From an uncultured Rhodospirillaceae bacterium (GTDB lineage: Bacteria > Pseudomonadota > Alphaproteobacteria > Rhodospirillales > Magnetospirillaceae), in contig CALABS010000065.1 in assembly GCA_937887565.1 (NCBI GenBank), forward strand, positions 1 to 64,000: a stretch of 64,000 nucleotides of DNA, read 5' to 3'. The notes beneath the pieces were generated by a model that was not told the origin of the DNA, made no database searches, and saw only the letters and a list, made by a program, of their open reading frames with translations. The translations under genes were made by a program, and so were the position numbers. Positions 1 through 9,030 of the stretch are shown here, piece after piece. Position 1 is the stretch's first letter; each line of letters begins with the position of its first letter.

Positions 1-68
1 TTTTTTTTTTAATGATACGGCGCCCCCCGAGATCTACACTCTTCCCCTACACGACGCTCTTCCGATCT
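1..68 (+). other. Illumina P5/TruSeq adapter contamination (plus poly-T)
   Basis: Bases 1-10 are all T. Bases 11-68 align over all 58 positions with the Illumina P5/universal adapter, ending in the diagnostic ACGCTCTTCCGATCT; I count three mismatches (positions 23, 26 and 44). Genomic sequence therefore starts at about 69. The frame that continues into addA is open from base 16, so automatic annotation would fuse the adapter peptide (containing SPTRRSSDL) onto the protein. This is a library or assembly artefact, not biology. Confidence 0.98.
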
Positions 69-69
69 C

Positions 70-738
70 GAGCCGGCGGCGGCCAACGCCGCCCGCCCGC
101 CGGTACCGCTGCCGGACTGGGCCGCCGCGCCGCCGCCGCCCGAGCCCATCCCGCCGCGCCCGCTGGCGCCGTCACGCCCCGACGGCGACGAGCCGGCGGC
201 GCGCTCGCCGCTGGCGGCCGGCGACGACGGCAAGCGCTTCCTGCGCGGCAAGCTGATCCACCGCCTGCTCCAGGGCCTGCCGGAGCTGCCGCGCGACAAG
301 CGCGCCCAGGCCATGATGCGGTGGCTCACCAAGGCGGGGGGGCGCGACTTCGACACCCCTGAACGGCTCAGGATCGCCAACGAGGTCACCGACGTCCTCG
401 ACCACCCCTCCTTCGCGCCGTTGTTCGCGCCGGGCAGCCGCGCCGAGGTGCCGGTGGCCGGCCGCATCGGCGACCGCGCCATGGCCGGCCAGGTGGACCG
501 CCTGGCGGTCACCGACACCGAGGTGCTGGTGGTGGACTACAAGACCAACCGCCGCCCGCCCGCCGGCGCCGAGGAGATCCCCGATCTCTACGTCCGCCAG
601 ATGGCCGCCTACCGGCTGGCGCTGGCCTGCGTCTATCCCAAACACCACGTCCGCTGCGCGCTGGTGTGGACCGACGGTCCCACCCTGATGGAGATCGACG
701 CCCACCGCCTCGACGAGGCGCTGGCCGACATGCTGTAG
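70..738 (+). CDS. addA: AddA helicase-nuclease, C-terminal fragment (5' truncated by contig edge)
   Basis: This is the C-terminal nuclease part of AddA, the helicase-nuclease subunit that with AddB processes double-strand breaks for RecA. The visible 222 residues hold a Pro/Ala-rich linker, then the RecB-like PD-(D/E)XK nuclease. Its landmarks are the GKLIHRLLQ helix, GQVDRLA with the first acid, and VVDYKTNR with the catalytic D and K, then QMAAYR and the family-typical ALVWTDG ending. The helicase domains (about 900 residues) lie beyond the window because the sequence runs into adapter. The stop at 736-738 is real and lies 6 bp from the convergent cbbO stop. No trxA follows, although that gene is often just downstream of addA in alphaproteobacteria. 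Confidence 0.9.
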   Translation, partial: EPAAANAARPPVPLPDWAAAPPPPEPIPPRPLAPSRPDGDEPAARSPLAAGDDGKRFLRGKLIHRLLQGLPELPRDKRAQAMMRWLTKAGGRDFDTPERLRIANEVTDVLDHPSFAPLFAPGSRAEVPVAGRIGDRAMAGQVDRLAVTDTEVLVVDYKTNRRPPAGAEEIPDLYVRQMAAYRLALACVYPKHHVRCALVWTDGPTLMEIDAHRLDEALADML

Positions 739-744
739 GCACCA

Positions 745-2958
745 TCACTTGGTCAGCGACAGGAACATCCGCGTCAGCTTCTCCGGCAGGCGCTCGACCC
801 GGTCGACCACCGCGTAGCCGCCCTCGCCGAAGATGTCGGCGATATAGGCGTCGGCCTTGGCGTCGAGCGTGATGCAGACGGTGCTGACGCCCCGGCCCCG
901 CAGTTCGCCGACGGCGGCGTGGGTGTCCCATTTCAGGTAGTCGTCGTCGTCCACGTCGATGTCGGCCGGCTCGCCGTCCGAGACCAGCAGCAGCAGCTTC
1001 TTCTCCTCGCGGCGCAGGCCGAGGTGGTGGCCGGCATGGCGCAGGGCGGCGCCCATGCGGGTGGCCAGCCCCGCCTCCATGGCGGCCAGCCGGCCCTTGG
1101 CGACCGCCCCCCACGGCTCGTCGAACTCCTTGAAATGGGTGTAGCGCACCTGGTGGCGGCTTTTCGAGGCGAAGCCGGCCACCGCGAAGCTGTCGCCCAG
1201 TTGCCCCACCGCCCAGGCCAGCAGGGTCGCCGCCTCCTGGCTCAAGGACAACAGGGTGCGCTCCGATCCCGGCAGCCGGTCGTTGATGCTTTGCGACAGG
1301 TCGAGCAGCAGCAGCACGGCGATGTCGCGGCCGTCGGGGACGTGGCTCTGGTAGACGCGGGGGTCGGGGGTGAGGCCGGCCTTGAGGTCGATGGTGGCGG
1401 TCAACACCTGGTCCAGGTCCATCTCGTCGCCGTCGGCCTGGCGGCGGATGCGCTTGCGGTTCTGCGGCTTCAGGCGGTCGATGACGCGCTTGATCCGCTT
1501 GGCCACCACGGCGTTGCGGTCCAGCAGCGAGTCGATGAGGGCGGCATCACCCGAGGGCGGCAGGCTCTCATAGACCGTCGCCCAGTCGGGGCGCTGCTCG
1601 CGCTCGCCGTAATCCCATTCGGGATAGTGGCGCGGCAGCATCAGGCCGTCGGCGGCCGGCGGGTCGTCGGTGCCGTGGTCGGAGTGGAAGTCGTCCTTGC
1701 TGTCGGTGTCCTCAAGGAACCGCCAGACATAGCGGTTGTCGTCGCGGTAGGCGACGACGGTGTCCTCGAACCATACCTTTGGCTCGCGGAAATCCGGCTT
1801 GCGCACCCGGGCCAGGTATTCGACGCCGAAATCGGCCGGGACCAACGGGTCGTGGGGATCGCGGGCCATGGCGGCGCGGAAGCGGTCGGCGAATTCCAGG
1901 ATCAGCGGATCGTCATAGGGATGGGCAGCGTCGAGCAGGGCCCGCGACAGCATGGCGGCATGGACGCGGATGCTGTTGAAGCCGGCGGGGGCGGCGCCGG
2001 GCACTGGGACGGGATGCAACGCCATCCACAGGCGGCGTAGGCCGGGATAGCGGGCCATGGCCAGGAATTCCACCCGGCTGTCCTCGAACACCTCCATGAA
2101 GATGTGCTGGAGCTGGCTGTAGTTGTCGGCGGTGAACGGCGTGCTCCACAGCTTGTGGGCGGCCAGGTGGGCGAGCATGGCCCGGTAGCGGTCGATGGCC
2201 GCGACCCCTCCCTCGTCCTCCAGCGCGTCGGGCAGGTGGAAACCCAGCTTGTCCAGATGCGGCAGCGGCCGGCGCAGGGTGTCGAAGGCCAGGGTGTAGG
2301 GCACCAGATCGACATCCAGGTCCCAGAACGACGTGAGCGTCAGCTTGAGCTCGCGCTCGTGGTCGACCAGCAGGGTGCCATGGCGCTCGCGGGTGAGGGC
2401 GGCATGGGCGTCGGCGGTCTGCAGCGCGAAATAGAGCTGCACGGTGTTGGGCTGGTCGCGGTAGGTCGAGACCCCGAATTCGACCCAGTTGGCCAGCCCC
2501 TGGATGCCCACCAGCGACAGCAGGCCGGGGGCGTGGGCCAACAGCGGCGCCAGTCCGGGCCGCGCCAGCTGGGCCATGCGCTTGACCAGGCCGAACCAGG
2601 TGAACAGGGCGGCGGCGGTCTCGACCCGCCGCGCGATGGCCGGCAGGGTGGCGAGGAACGGGTCGGCCAGCCGCGCCACCTCGGGCACCGCCCCCAAATA
2701 GAGCGCCGTCTCGGCGGCCGGCAGCAGGATGCTTTCGTCGGTGGCGCGGGCGGCGTCGGGCAGCGCGTCGAGGAAGGTGGCGACCGGGCCGCCGCCCTGC
2801 CTCAGGCGGCAGATCCGGGCGGCGCCCTCCAGCCACGCCTCGGTGCCGCCGGGGCTGAGCAGCCGCTCGGCCTTGGCGATGGCCTCGGCGAACACCTCGT
2901 CGACCTCGGGCAGGTCGACGCACAGCCGTGCCCGCGCCGCCTGGGGATCGAGCGCCAT
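745..2958 (-). CDS. cbbO: CbbO/NorD-family VWA-domain protein (MoxR ATPase partner)
   Basis: A 737-residue protein whose last 200 residues form a von Willebrand A domain with an intact MIDAS: DLSQS at about residue 553, and an acidic loop near VSDGEPADIDVDDDDY. The long N-terminal part is alpha-helical and typical of CbbO/NorD proteins. In these families the VWA protein works with a hexameric MoxR AAA+ ATPase (CbbQ or NorQ) to remodel a target enzyme: RuBisCO for CbbQO, nitric oxide reductase for NorQD. The start ATG lies 4 bp after the cbbQ stop, so the two are translated from one message. The CbbO choice over NorD rests mainly on the neighbouring ATPase being CbbQ-like. No RuBisCO or NOR genes are in the window, so the client is unknown. 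Confidence 0.82.
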   Translation of the reverse strand: MALDPQAARARLCVDLPEVDEVFAEAIAKAERLLSPGGTEAWLEGAARICRLRQGGGPVATFLDALPDAARATDESILLPAAETALYLGAVPEVARLADPFLATLPAIARRVETAAALFTWFGLVKRMAQLARPGLAPLLAHAPGLLSLVGIQGLANWVEFGVSTYRDQPNTVQLYFALQTADAHAALTRERHGTLLVDHERELKLTLTSFWDLDVDLVPYTLAFDTLRRPLPHLDKLGFHLPDALEDEGGVAAIDRYRAMLAHLAAHKLWSTPFTADNYSQLQHIFMEVFEDSRVEFLAMARYPGLRRLWMALHPVPVPGAAPAGFNSIRVHAAMLSRALLDAAHPYDDPLILEFADRFRAAMARDPHDPLVPADFGVEYLARVRKPDFREPKVWFEDTVVAYRDDNRYVWRFLEDTDSKDDFHSDHGTDDPPAADGLMLPRHYPEWDYGEREQRPDWATVYESLPPSGDAALIDSLLDRNAVVAKRIKRVIDRLKPQNRKRIRRQADGDEMDLDQVLTATIDLKAGLTPDPRVYQSHVPDGRDIAVLLLLDLSQSINDRLPGSERTLLSLSQEAATLLAWAVGQLGDSFAVAGFASKSRHQVRYTHFKEFDEPWGAVAKGRLAAMEAGLATRMGAALRHAGHHLGLRREEKKLLLLVSDGEPADIDVDDDDYLKWDTHAAVGELRGRGVSTVCITLDAKADAYIADIFGEGGYAVVDRVERLPEKLTRMFLSLTK

Positions 2959-2962
2959 GGCC

Positions 2963-3760
2963 TCACCCCAGCGCCAGGTCGACGGCGTGGGCGAGGGTGG
3001 CGCGGATGTCGGCGTCGTCGGTCAGCGGCGTCGACAGGGCCATGGCGCAGGCCTCGGCCGGCGGCACGCCCTCGGTCATCAGCTTGGCGGCGTAGACCAG
3101 GAGCCGCGTCGAGGCGCCCTCGTCGAGGCCGTGCCCCTTGAGCGCGCGGGCGCGTTCGGCCACCGCCACCAGCTTCACGCACTCGGACGCCGGCAGGCCG
3201 GATTCGCGGGCGACGATCTCGGCCTCCACCTCGCGGGGCGGATAGTCGAAGTCCAGCCCGGTGAAGCGCTGCTTGGTGGACTGCTTGAGGTCCTTCATCA
3301 GGCTCTGGTAGCCCGGGTTGTACGAGATCACCAGGTGGAAGTCGGGATGCGCAGTGACCAACTCGCCCTTCTTGTCCAGCGGCAGGACGCGGCGGTGGTC
3401 GGTCAGCGGGTGGATGACCACCACGGTGTCTTGGCGGGCCTCGACGATCTCGTCCAGATAGCAGATGGCGCCCATGCGGGCGGCCACCGTCAGCGGCCCA
3501 TCCTGCCAGCGGGTGCCGCCGGCGTCGAGCAGGAAGCGGCCGACCAGGTCCGAGGCGGTGACGTCCTCGTTGCAGGCCACGGTGACCAGCGGGCGGCCCA
3601 GCTTCCAGGCCATGTATTCCACGAAGCGCGACTTGCCGCAGCCGGTGGGACCCTTGAGCATGACCGGCAGCCGCTGGCGCCACGCCGCCTCGAACAGCGG
3701 CACCTCGCTGCCGACGGGGCGGTAATAGGGCTCGGTCGTGACGGCATACTGGTCGGGCAT
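2963..3760 (-). CDS. cbbQ: CbbQ/NorQ-family MoxR AAA+ ATPase
   Basis: A 265-residue single-domain AAA+ ATPase. Walker A is GPTGCGKS at about residues 37-44, Walker B is ICYLDEI, and sensor 1 lies in VISYNPGYQS. The wording around Walker B (YLDEIVEARQDT) and LKQSTKQRF is closer to CbbQ sequences I know than to NorQ, where the equivalent is usually AEARPDV. Such ATPases form hexamers that use ATP to activate an enzyme through their VWA partner, here the next gene. Three in-frame ATG codons lie close together; the AGGAG motif directly abuts the one at 3769, so the ATG at 3760 with 9-nt spacing is preferred. It probably begins a cbbQ-cbbO operon. Confidence 0.85.
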   Translation of the reverse strand: MPDQYAVTTEPYYRPVGSEVPLFEAAWRQRLPVMLKGPTGCGKSRFVEYMAWKLGRPLVTVACNEDVTASDLVGRFLLDAGGTRWQDGPLTVAARMGAICYLDEIVEARQDTVVVIHPLTDHRRVLPLDKKGELVTAHPDFHLVISYNPGYQSLMKDLKQSTKQRFTGLDFDYPPREVEAEIVARESGLPASECVKLVAVAERARALKGHGLDEGASTRLLVYAAKLMTEGVPPAEACAMALSTPLTDDADIRATLAHAVDLALG

Positions 3761-3845
3761 GGCATCCATCTCCTGTCAGGAACCGGAGACAGCATAACGA
3801 ATGCGGCGGGCGATGGGTCCTCCCCACCGCCGGGTGGTATGACCA

Positions 3846-6017
3846 CTACGCCGGGGTGGGTGGGTTCTGCCCACCCTCGACGCCGTTGAGGGTGAAGACG
3901 AAGGTGGCGCCGCCGCCGGGGGTTTCCTCCACGGTGATGGTGCCGCCATGGCGCTCGACGATGCGCTTGCACACCGCCAGCCCGATGCCGGTGCCGGGAT
4001 ACTGGGCGCCGTGCAGGCGGGTGAAGATGGTGAAGACCTGCTCGGCGTATTGCGGGGCGATGCCGATGCCGTTGTCGGCCACCGACACCGCCCACTGGCC
4101 GTCGCGGGGGGCGGCGGAGACGTGGATTTCGGGCGGCTGGCCGGGATTGGCGAACTTGATGGCGTTGGACAGCAGGTTCTGGAACACCTCGACCAGTTGG
4201 ACGATGTCGCCGGCCACCACCGGCAGCGGCCCGGCTTCGATGCGGGCGCCGCGTTCGGCGACCAGGCCTTGCAGGTTGGCCGTGGCCTCGGCGAGGGCGT
4301 CGTCCAGGGCGACCGTCCCCAGGGGGCCGTCACGATGGCGGACGCGCGAGTAGCTGAGCAGGTCGTGGACCAGATCCTGCATGCGCTTGGCGCCGGACAC
4401 CAGATAGGTCAGGAATTCGCGTTCGTCCTCGATCAGGCGGTCGCTGGCGCGGCGCTCGATCAACTGGGCGAAGGAAACCACCGTGCGCACCGGCTCCTGC
4501 AGGTCGTGGGCGGCGACATAGGCGAAGCGCTCCAACTCGACATTGGAGCGGGTCAATTCGTCGACGGTGGCCTGCAGCCGCTCGGCCGCCGCCTTGCGTT
4601 CGGAAATGTCGCGGACGAAGGCCAGGTCGTAGTCGGTTCCCTCGAACACCAGATGGTTGGCGACCACCTCCACCGGCACCATGGAGCCGTCCTTGCGCCG
4701 CAACTCGGCCTCGAAGACCAGCGTCCCCCGCAGGGTCAGCTCCCGCCAGTGGCTGGTCCAGTTGACCGCGTGGGCGGGGTTGACGCGGCTGGCCTCCATG
4801 CCGACCAGTTCGGCGCGGCTGTATCCCAGCAGCGCGCAGGCGGCGTCGTTGACGAAGAAGATGCGGCCGTCCGCCCCCAGCCAGAACACGCTTTCCTTGG
4901 CATGCTCGATGGAGAACCGCGTCAGCCGCAGCGCCTGGGTGACCGCGACGTGGGCCTCGCCCAGTTGGGTCAGCTCGCGGCCGAGATCGCGCAGCTCGGT
5001 GGGGCCGCTCCAGTCGAACCGGACACCGCGTTCGCCGGCCACCATCCGGTGGAGCCCGTCGACCAGTTCGCCCTTGGCCCGCTCGATCCGGCCGACCAGC
5101 CGGTTGACGCCGATGCCGACCGCCAGCACCAGCACCAGGAAGACGCCCCCGGCGCCGGCGAGCATGGTCAGCAGTCCGCGCAGCAGCGCGGTGTCGTCCA
5201 CCGGCGTGCCGACCCACATGACGTCCTCGGGCTCGGGGCCGAGCACCATCGGCACCCAGGCCACGTCGACGCCCTGCGCATCGTGGTGGATCGCCGGGTG
5301 CAGCGGCGTGCCCGGGGCGATGCCCGCCACGCCGCCGCCGGTGCCGCCGTGCAGGTCGCGGCCGTAGCCGTCGACCCAGCGTGAGTCGGCGAAGTCGCGC
5401 AGCAGGTCGTGGAGGTCGAAATCCATGATCAGGCTGCCGGCGACGGCGCCGTCCAGGGCCTTGATGGGGGTGGCGAGGCGCAGACGCTGGGTCGCCGGCA
5501 GGATGAAGGCCTGCGGCTCTCGGGAATCGCTCGCCAGCAGACGCGGAAAGCGGTCGCCGAGGCCGTGGCGCGGCATGCTCGCCACGGGAGCCGGGGCCAC
5601 CTTCCCGGCCGCCACCTCGACGCGGAGGCGCTCGACGCCGTCGAGGTCGGTGATGGCCAACGCCTCCACGTCGCCGGGCGGGGTGAACCACCGCCGCAGC
5701 ACGCCGACGAAGCGTTCGGCCGCCTGCGTGGCGTCGAGATAGAGGCCGCCGCCCTGGCCCTGCACCGCCCGCAGCATTTCCAGCGGCGCCGGCAGCATGG
5801 CGATGTTGCGCACCGTCTCGCGGCGGCGCTCCAGCCGCTGGGTCAGTTCGCGGGCCTGGGTCTGGGCCTGCATCAGGCTGTTCTGACGCGCCGCCTCGTC
5901 ATAGGCGTGCAACGCCCCGGGCAGCACCGACAGCAGCACCGTGGCGGCCGGGATCACTCCCAGGGCCAGCAGGGTGGCGAACAGCAGGGTTCTAAGCTTG
6001 GGGCCGCCGACAGACAC
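3846..6017 (-). CDS. Membrane PAS-domain sensor histidine kinase
   Basis: A 723-residue kinase starting with GTG. A first membrane segment (residues about 8-32) and a second (about 283-305) enclose a roughly 250-residue periplasmic domain resembling Cache-type sensors; no ligand can be named. A HAMP-like stretch follows, then a PAS domain (about 375-490, ending in FVRDISERK). The HisKA helix has H504 in AAHDLQEP. The ATPase domain has N in LLSNAIKF, DNGIGI, and GTGIGLAVCKRIVERHGG. The DHp/ATPase core belongs to the phytochrome-like class and resembles the kinases at 17864 and 53973. No response regulator is adjacent, so the phosphorylation partner is elsewhere. The intergenic space upstream (6018-6083) shows no clear -35/-10 pair. 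Confidence 0.88.
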   Translation of the reverse strand: MSVGGPKLRTLLFATLLALGVIPAATVLLSVLPGALHAYDEAARQNSLMQAQTQARELTQRLERRRETVRNIAMLPAPLEMLRAVQGQGGGLYLDATQAAERFVGVLRRWFTPPGDVEALAITDLDGVERLRVEVAAGKVAPAPVASMPRHGLGDRFPRLLASDSREPQAFILPATQRLRLATPIKALDGAVAGSLIMDFDLHDLLRDFADSRWVDGYGRDLHGGTGGGVAGIAPGTPLHPAIHHDAQGVDVAWVPMVLGPEPEDVMWVGTPVDDTALLRGLLTMLAGAGGVFLVLVLAVGIGVNRLVGRIERAKGELVDGLHRMVAGERGVRFDWSGPTELRDLGRELTQLGEAHVAVTQALRLTRFSIEHAKESVFWLGADGRIFFVNDAACALLGYSRAELVGMEASRVNPAHAVNWTSHWRELTLRGTLVFEAELRRKDGSMVPVEVVANHLVFEGTDYDLAFVRDISERKAAAERLQATVDELTRSNVELERFAYVAAHDLQEPVRTVVSFAQLIERRASDRLIEDEREFLTYLVSGAKRMQDLVHDLLSYSRVRHRDGPLGTVALDDALAEATANLQGLVAERGARIEAGPLPVVAGDIVQLVEVFQNLLSNAIKFANPGQPPEIHVSAAPRDGQWAVSVADNGIGIAPQYAEQVFTIFTRLHGAQYPGTGIGLAVCKRIVERHGGTITVEETPGGGATFVFTLNGVEGGQNPPTPA

Positions 6018-6083
6018 CGCGCCGATGCCTCGATAGTGGACACGTCATCCTATACCCGTTCCCATCCAATGGATATAGCGGGC

Positions 6084-6707
6084 TCAGCCGGGCAGTGCCA
6101 GCGACAGCGCCTCGGTCAGCGACACCGGCCCGGGCGGGATGCCCGTCGCCGCCAGGGCTTGGGCCAGGCCGGCCTGGGCGGCGCTGTAGGCGCGGCGCTG
6201 GGCCGCCACCAGCGGGATGCGGGCGCCGTCCTCGCCGGCATGCCAGGCGCGGCAGGCCGCCTCGTCGGCCGACAGCACCGCCCTGCACGGCAACGGCCGG
6301 TCGGGATGGATGGCGCAGCGGCCGTCGTCGAGCAGCGGGCAGGGCACGCGCGCCGCCTGCCAGCGCTCCACCGGCAGCGTGCGCAGCCGCGCCTCGGCGG
6401 CGTTCTGGCGGGTGCGGACGCGGCGCCGGGCGTCGCCGGGAAGGGCGCGGACGGCCTCCGCCACCAGGTCCTCCTCGGCGGCGGTGATGCCGACCACCTG
6501 GTGGCAGCACCAGCCGCAGCCGGCGCGGCAGGCGGCGCCGGCCACCGCCTCGGCGACCTCGGGCGCCGTCGCCAGCGCCGCCATCTGGCGGTCGGCCTCG
6601 GCGATGGCGGCGCGGGCGGCGCCGGCCAGGGCGTAGGGGGCGGCGGCCAGGACCGCCAGCGCGGCGTCACGGGCGGCGGTCTCGATGTCGGCGGCGCTGA
6701 CGGTCAT
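6084..6707 (-). CDS. YkgJ-family cysteine cluster protein
   Basis: A 207-residue soluble protein with the YkgJ/CxxCxxCC signature: C60, C64, C67 and C68 in CRAGCGWCC, then C123 in VPCPLL, C131 in GRCAIH and C141 in LPCRAV. The family is thought to bind zinc or iron-sulfur through these cysteines, but its cellular role is not established. The N-terminal 55 residues are Ala-rich helix. The start ATG has AGGGGAG about 5 nt upstream. It is transcribed away from the HerA-like gene, with 83 bp of shared upstream DNA (6708-6790) in which I see no confident promoter. The downstream kinase is separated by 66 bp and need not be cotranscribed. Confidence 0.82.
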   Translation of the reverse strand: MTVSAADIETAARDAALAVLAAAPYALAGAARAAIAEADRQMAALATAPEVAEAVAGAACRAGCGWCCHQVVGITAAEEDLVAEAVRALPGDARRRVRTRQNAAEARLRTLPVERWQAARVPCPLLDDGRCAIHPDRPLPCRAVLSADEAACRAWHAGEDGARIPLVAAQRRAYSAAQAGLAQALAATGIPPGPVSLTEALSLALPG

Positions 6708-6790
6708 TCCGGCTCCCCTTTGGATATTAGAAAACCATCATACGTCGGGAAGGGGTCGAGCGACAGCCCGGTTTCGGGTATACGGGTGCC

Positions 6791-8287
6791 ATGAAGGTCA
6801 GCATCGACATGGGCACCACCGCCGCCGGGGGAAAACCGGCGGTCTGCGATCTCGAGGAACTGCTCGCCACCCGCCTCCTGGTCCAGGGCAATTCCGGATC
6901 GGGCAAGTCGCACCTGCTGCGCCGCCTCCTCGAGCAGAGCGCCCAGTGGGTGCAGCAGTGCGTCATCGACCCCGAGGGCGACTTCGTCACCCTGGCCGAC
7001 GCCTTCGGCCACGTGGTGGTGGACGCCGCCGCCCACACCGAGGGGGGGCTGCAGCAGATCGCCGGGCGGGTGCGCCAGCATCGCATCTCGGTGGTGCTGA
7101 ACCTCGAGAACCTGGAGGCCGAACTGCAGATGCGCCGGGCCGCCGCCTTCCTGGGCGGGCTGTTCGACGTCGACCGGGACTTCTGGTATCCCATGCTGGT
7201 GGTGGTCGACGAGGCGCAGCTGTTCGCCCCCTCGGCCGCCGGCGAGGTGTCGGACGAGGCCCGCAAGGTATCCTTGGGCGCCATGACCAACCTGATGTGC
7301 CGGGGACGCAAGCGCGGCCTGGCCGGGGTGATCGCCACCCAGCGCCTGGCCAAGCTGGCCAAGAACGTGGCCGCCGAGGCCTCGAACTTCCTGATGGGAC
7401 GGACCTTCCTCGACATCGACATGGCCCGCGCCGCCGACCTCCTGGGCATGGAGCGCCGCCAGGCCGAGATGTTCCGCGACCTCGACCGCGGCCATTTCGT
7501 CGCCCTGGGGCCGGCCATGGCGCGCCGGCCGCTGCCCATCCGCATCGGCGAGGTGCAGACCCAGGCCCGTGCCGGCAGCCCCAGGCTGATGCCGTTGCCG
7601 CCGACCCTGCCCGGCGACGCCCGCGACCTCATCCTCAAGCCGGGCGAAAACGAGGCCATGCCGCGCCCGGTGCCGGTCTACCGGCCGGCTCCCGCGCCCT
7701 CCACCACCGACCTGCTGGCCCAGCTGACCCAGGCTCGCGATCAGTTCCAGGCGCTGCAGGACGAGGAGCCGGCCGACAAGCGCAGCCTGGACGACGTGCT
7801 GCGCGAGGTGCTGGCCGACCCCGAGGCGCCGTTCCGTTCGGTGGCGGTGCTGTACCAAGACTTCCTGGTCCGCTGCCGCGCCCACCGCCTCAACGGCCGC
7901 ATGCTCGACCTCGCCGCCTTCCGTCGCAAGCTGGCCGCCGCGCGGGCCGGCGTCGCGCCGGACGCCGCCGCCAGCCCGGAATGGGAGCAGGCGGCGGCCT
8001 TCGCCAGCGACCTGCCCGAGGACATCCACGGGGTGTTCCTGCTGCTGGCCCGCGCCGCCCTGGACGGGGCGCCGTGCCCGTCCGACGACCAGATCGCCCG
8101 CGCCCGCGGCAGCCGGTCGCCCCGGCGCGGCCGCATGCTGCTGACCTACATGGAGGAGCGGGGGCTGGTGGCGACCCGCGAGGACGTCTACGGCAACCGC
8201 ATCGCCGTCCTGCCCAATCTCGGCTGGGAGACCGCCCCCGGCGACCCCAACGCGCCCGCCGACCCCGACGTCGGCGAGGTCGCCTGA
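6791..8287 (+). CDS. HerA-like (DUF87) ATP-binding protein
   Basis: A 498-residue P-loop ATPase of the HerA/FtsK superfamily. Walker A is GNSGSGKS (about residues 35-42), followed by VIDPEGDF as in HerA relatives. Walker B is LVVVDEAQLF, and the MCRGRKRGL...IATQR segment supplies the arginine and sensor residues. Residues 1-250 hold the ATPase core. The remainder (about 280-498) is helical, with no domain I can name beyond a possible winged-helix end around RMLLTYMEERGLV. HerA proteins are hexameric DNA translocases that usually partner the NurA nuclease; no NurA-like gene is adjacent. Many alphaproteobacteria carry such stand-alone copies of unknown function. The gene ends 7 bp from the convergent DUF599 stop. 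Confidence 0.8.
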   Translation: MKVSIDMGTTAAGGKPAVCDLEELLATRLLVQGNSGSGKSHLLRRLLEQSAQWVQQCVIDPEGDFVTLADAFGHVVVDAAAHTEGGLQQIAGRVRQHRISVVLNLENLEAELQMRRAAAFLGGLFDVDRDFWYPMLVVVDEAQLFAPSAAGEVSDEARKVSLGAMTNLMCRGRKRGLAGVIATQRLAKLAKNVAAEASNFLMGRTFLDIDMARAADLLGMERRQAEMFRDLDRGHFVALGPAMARRPLPIRIGEVQTQARAGSPRLMPLPPTLPGDARDLILKPGENEAMPRPVPVYRPAPAPSTTDLLAQLTQARDQFQALQDEEPADKRSLDDVLREVLADPEAPFRSVAVLYQDFLVRCRAHRLNGRMLDLAAFRRKLAAARAGVAPDAAASPEWEQAAAFASDLPEDIHGVFLLLARAALDGAPCPSDDQIARARGSRSPRRGRMLLTYMEERGLVATREDVYGNRIAVLPNLGWETAPGDPNAPADPDVGEVA

Positions 8288-8294
8288 CCCGGGG

Positions 8295-9023
8295 TCAGCG
8301 CAGCGACACCAGCTTGCCGTCCTCCCGCGCCGGCGGCGCCGGCAGTTGCGCCGCCTCCTCGTCCAGCAGCGGCATGTGGTCGAGCCGGTAGAGGAAGACG
8401 ATCAGCGCCGCCGTCGCGCCGACCATGAACAGCGGTCCGAACAGCCACAGCACCAGCGGCAGCAGGAAGAAATACGCCCGCATGCCGAGCCAGTAGAAGT
8501 GGCCGGCCCGGTTCAGTTGGGCGATCACCAGCCGGGGCGCCACCGCGCCGTGGCGGCCGCCCAGGGGAACGTTGATCATGTAGGCCACATGGTGGAAGAA
8601 CCGGATCACCATGGTGAAGCACAGGAAGGCGGCGAACAGGTCGACCAGGATGGCCAGGATCTTGAGGATCCACACCGCCGGGCCGGCGCCGCCGCCGACG
8701 TTGAGGGCGTGCCACAGCCCTTCCAGCCGGTCGCCCTGGGTGCTGAGGGTCAGCACGCCGGTGATCAGGAAGATGGCGGTCGAGGCCAGGAAGGTGGCGG
8801 CCATGATCGAGTTGCGGAAGGTCTGGACGGCCAGGATGTCCCGCCCGCCCTCCATCACCGATTGGGCCCAGGCGGCGCGCGAGCGGGAAACCACCGCCTG
8901 GAAGGTGTAATGGTGGCCGCGGCGGACCATCACCATCAGGAACAGGTGGTAGATGCCGATGGCCGCCACGCACCCCAGGAACATGAGGACGTCGACCTGG
9001 ATTTCGGGCCAGATGGGAGGCAT
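8295..9023 (-). CDS. DUF599-family integral membrane protein
   Basis: A 242-residue protein with about four to five hydrophobic spans: VLMFLGCVAAIGIYHLFLMV, then around AATFLASTAIFLITGVL, ILAILVDLFAAFLCFTMV, and FFLLPLVLWLFGPLFMV. The conserved RxxAWxxSVMEG and FRNSIMAATFLAS patterns are typical of DUF599, whose function is unknown. A longer frame exists upstream, but the ATG at 9023 places the first membrane span 12 residues in and avoids a Pro/Ser-rich lead-in that looks non-coding, so it is preferred. A possible 48-codon ORF lies just upstream on the same strand. Confidence 0.75.
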   Translation of the reverse strand: MPPIWPEIQVDVLMFLGCVAAIGIYHLFLMVMVRRGHHYTFQAVVSRSRAAWAQSVMEGGRDILAVQTFRNSIMAATFLASTAIFLITGVLTLSTQGDRLEGLWHALNVGGGAGPAVWILKILAILVDLFAAFLCFTMVIRFFHHVAYMINVPLGGRHGAVAPRLVIAQLNRAGHFYWLGMRAYFFLLPLVLWLFGPLFMVGATAALIVFLYRLDHMPLLDEEAAQLPAPPAREDGKLVSLR

Positions 9024-9030
9024 GGCGGGG

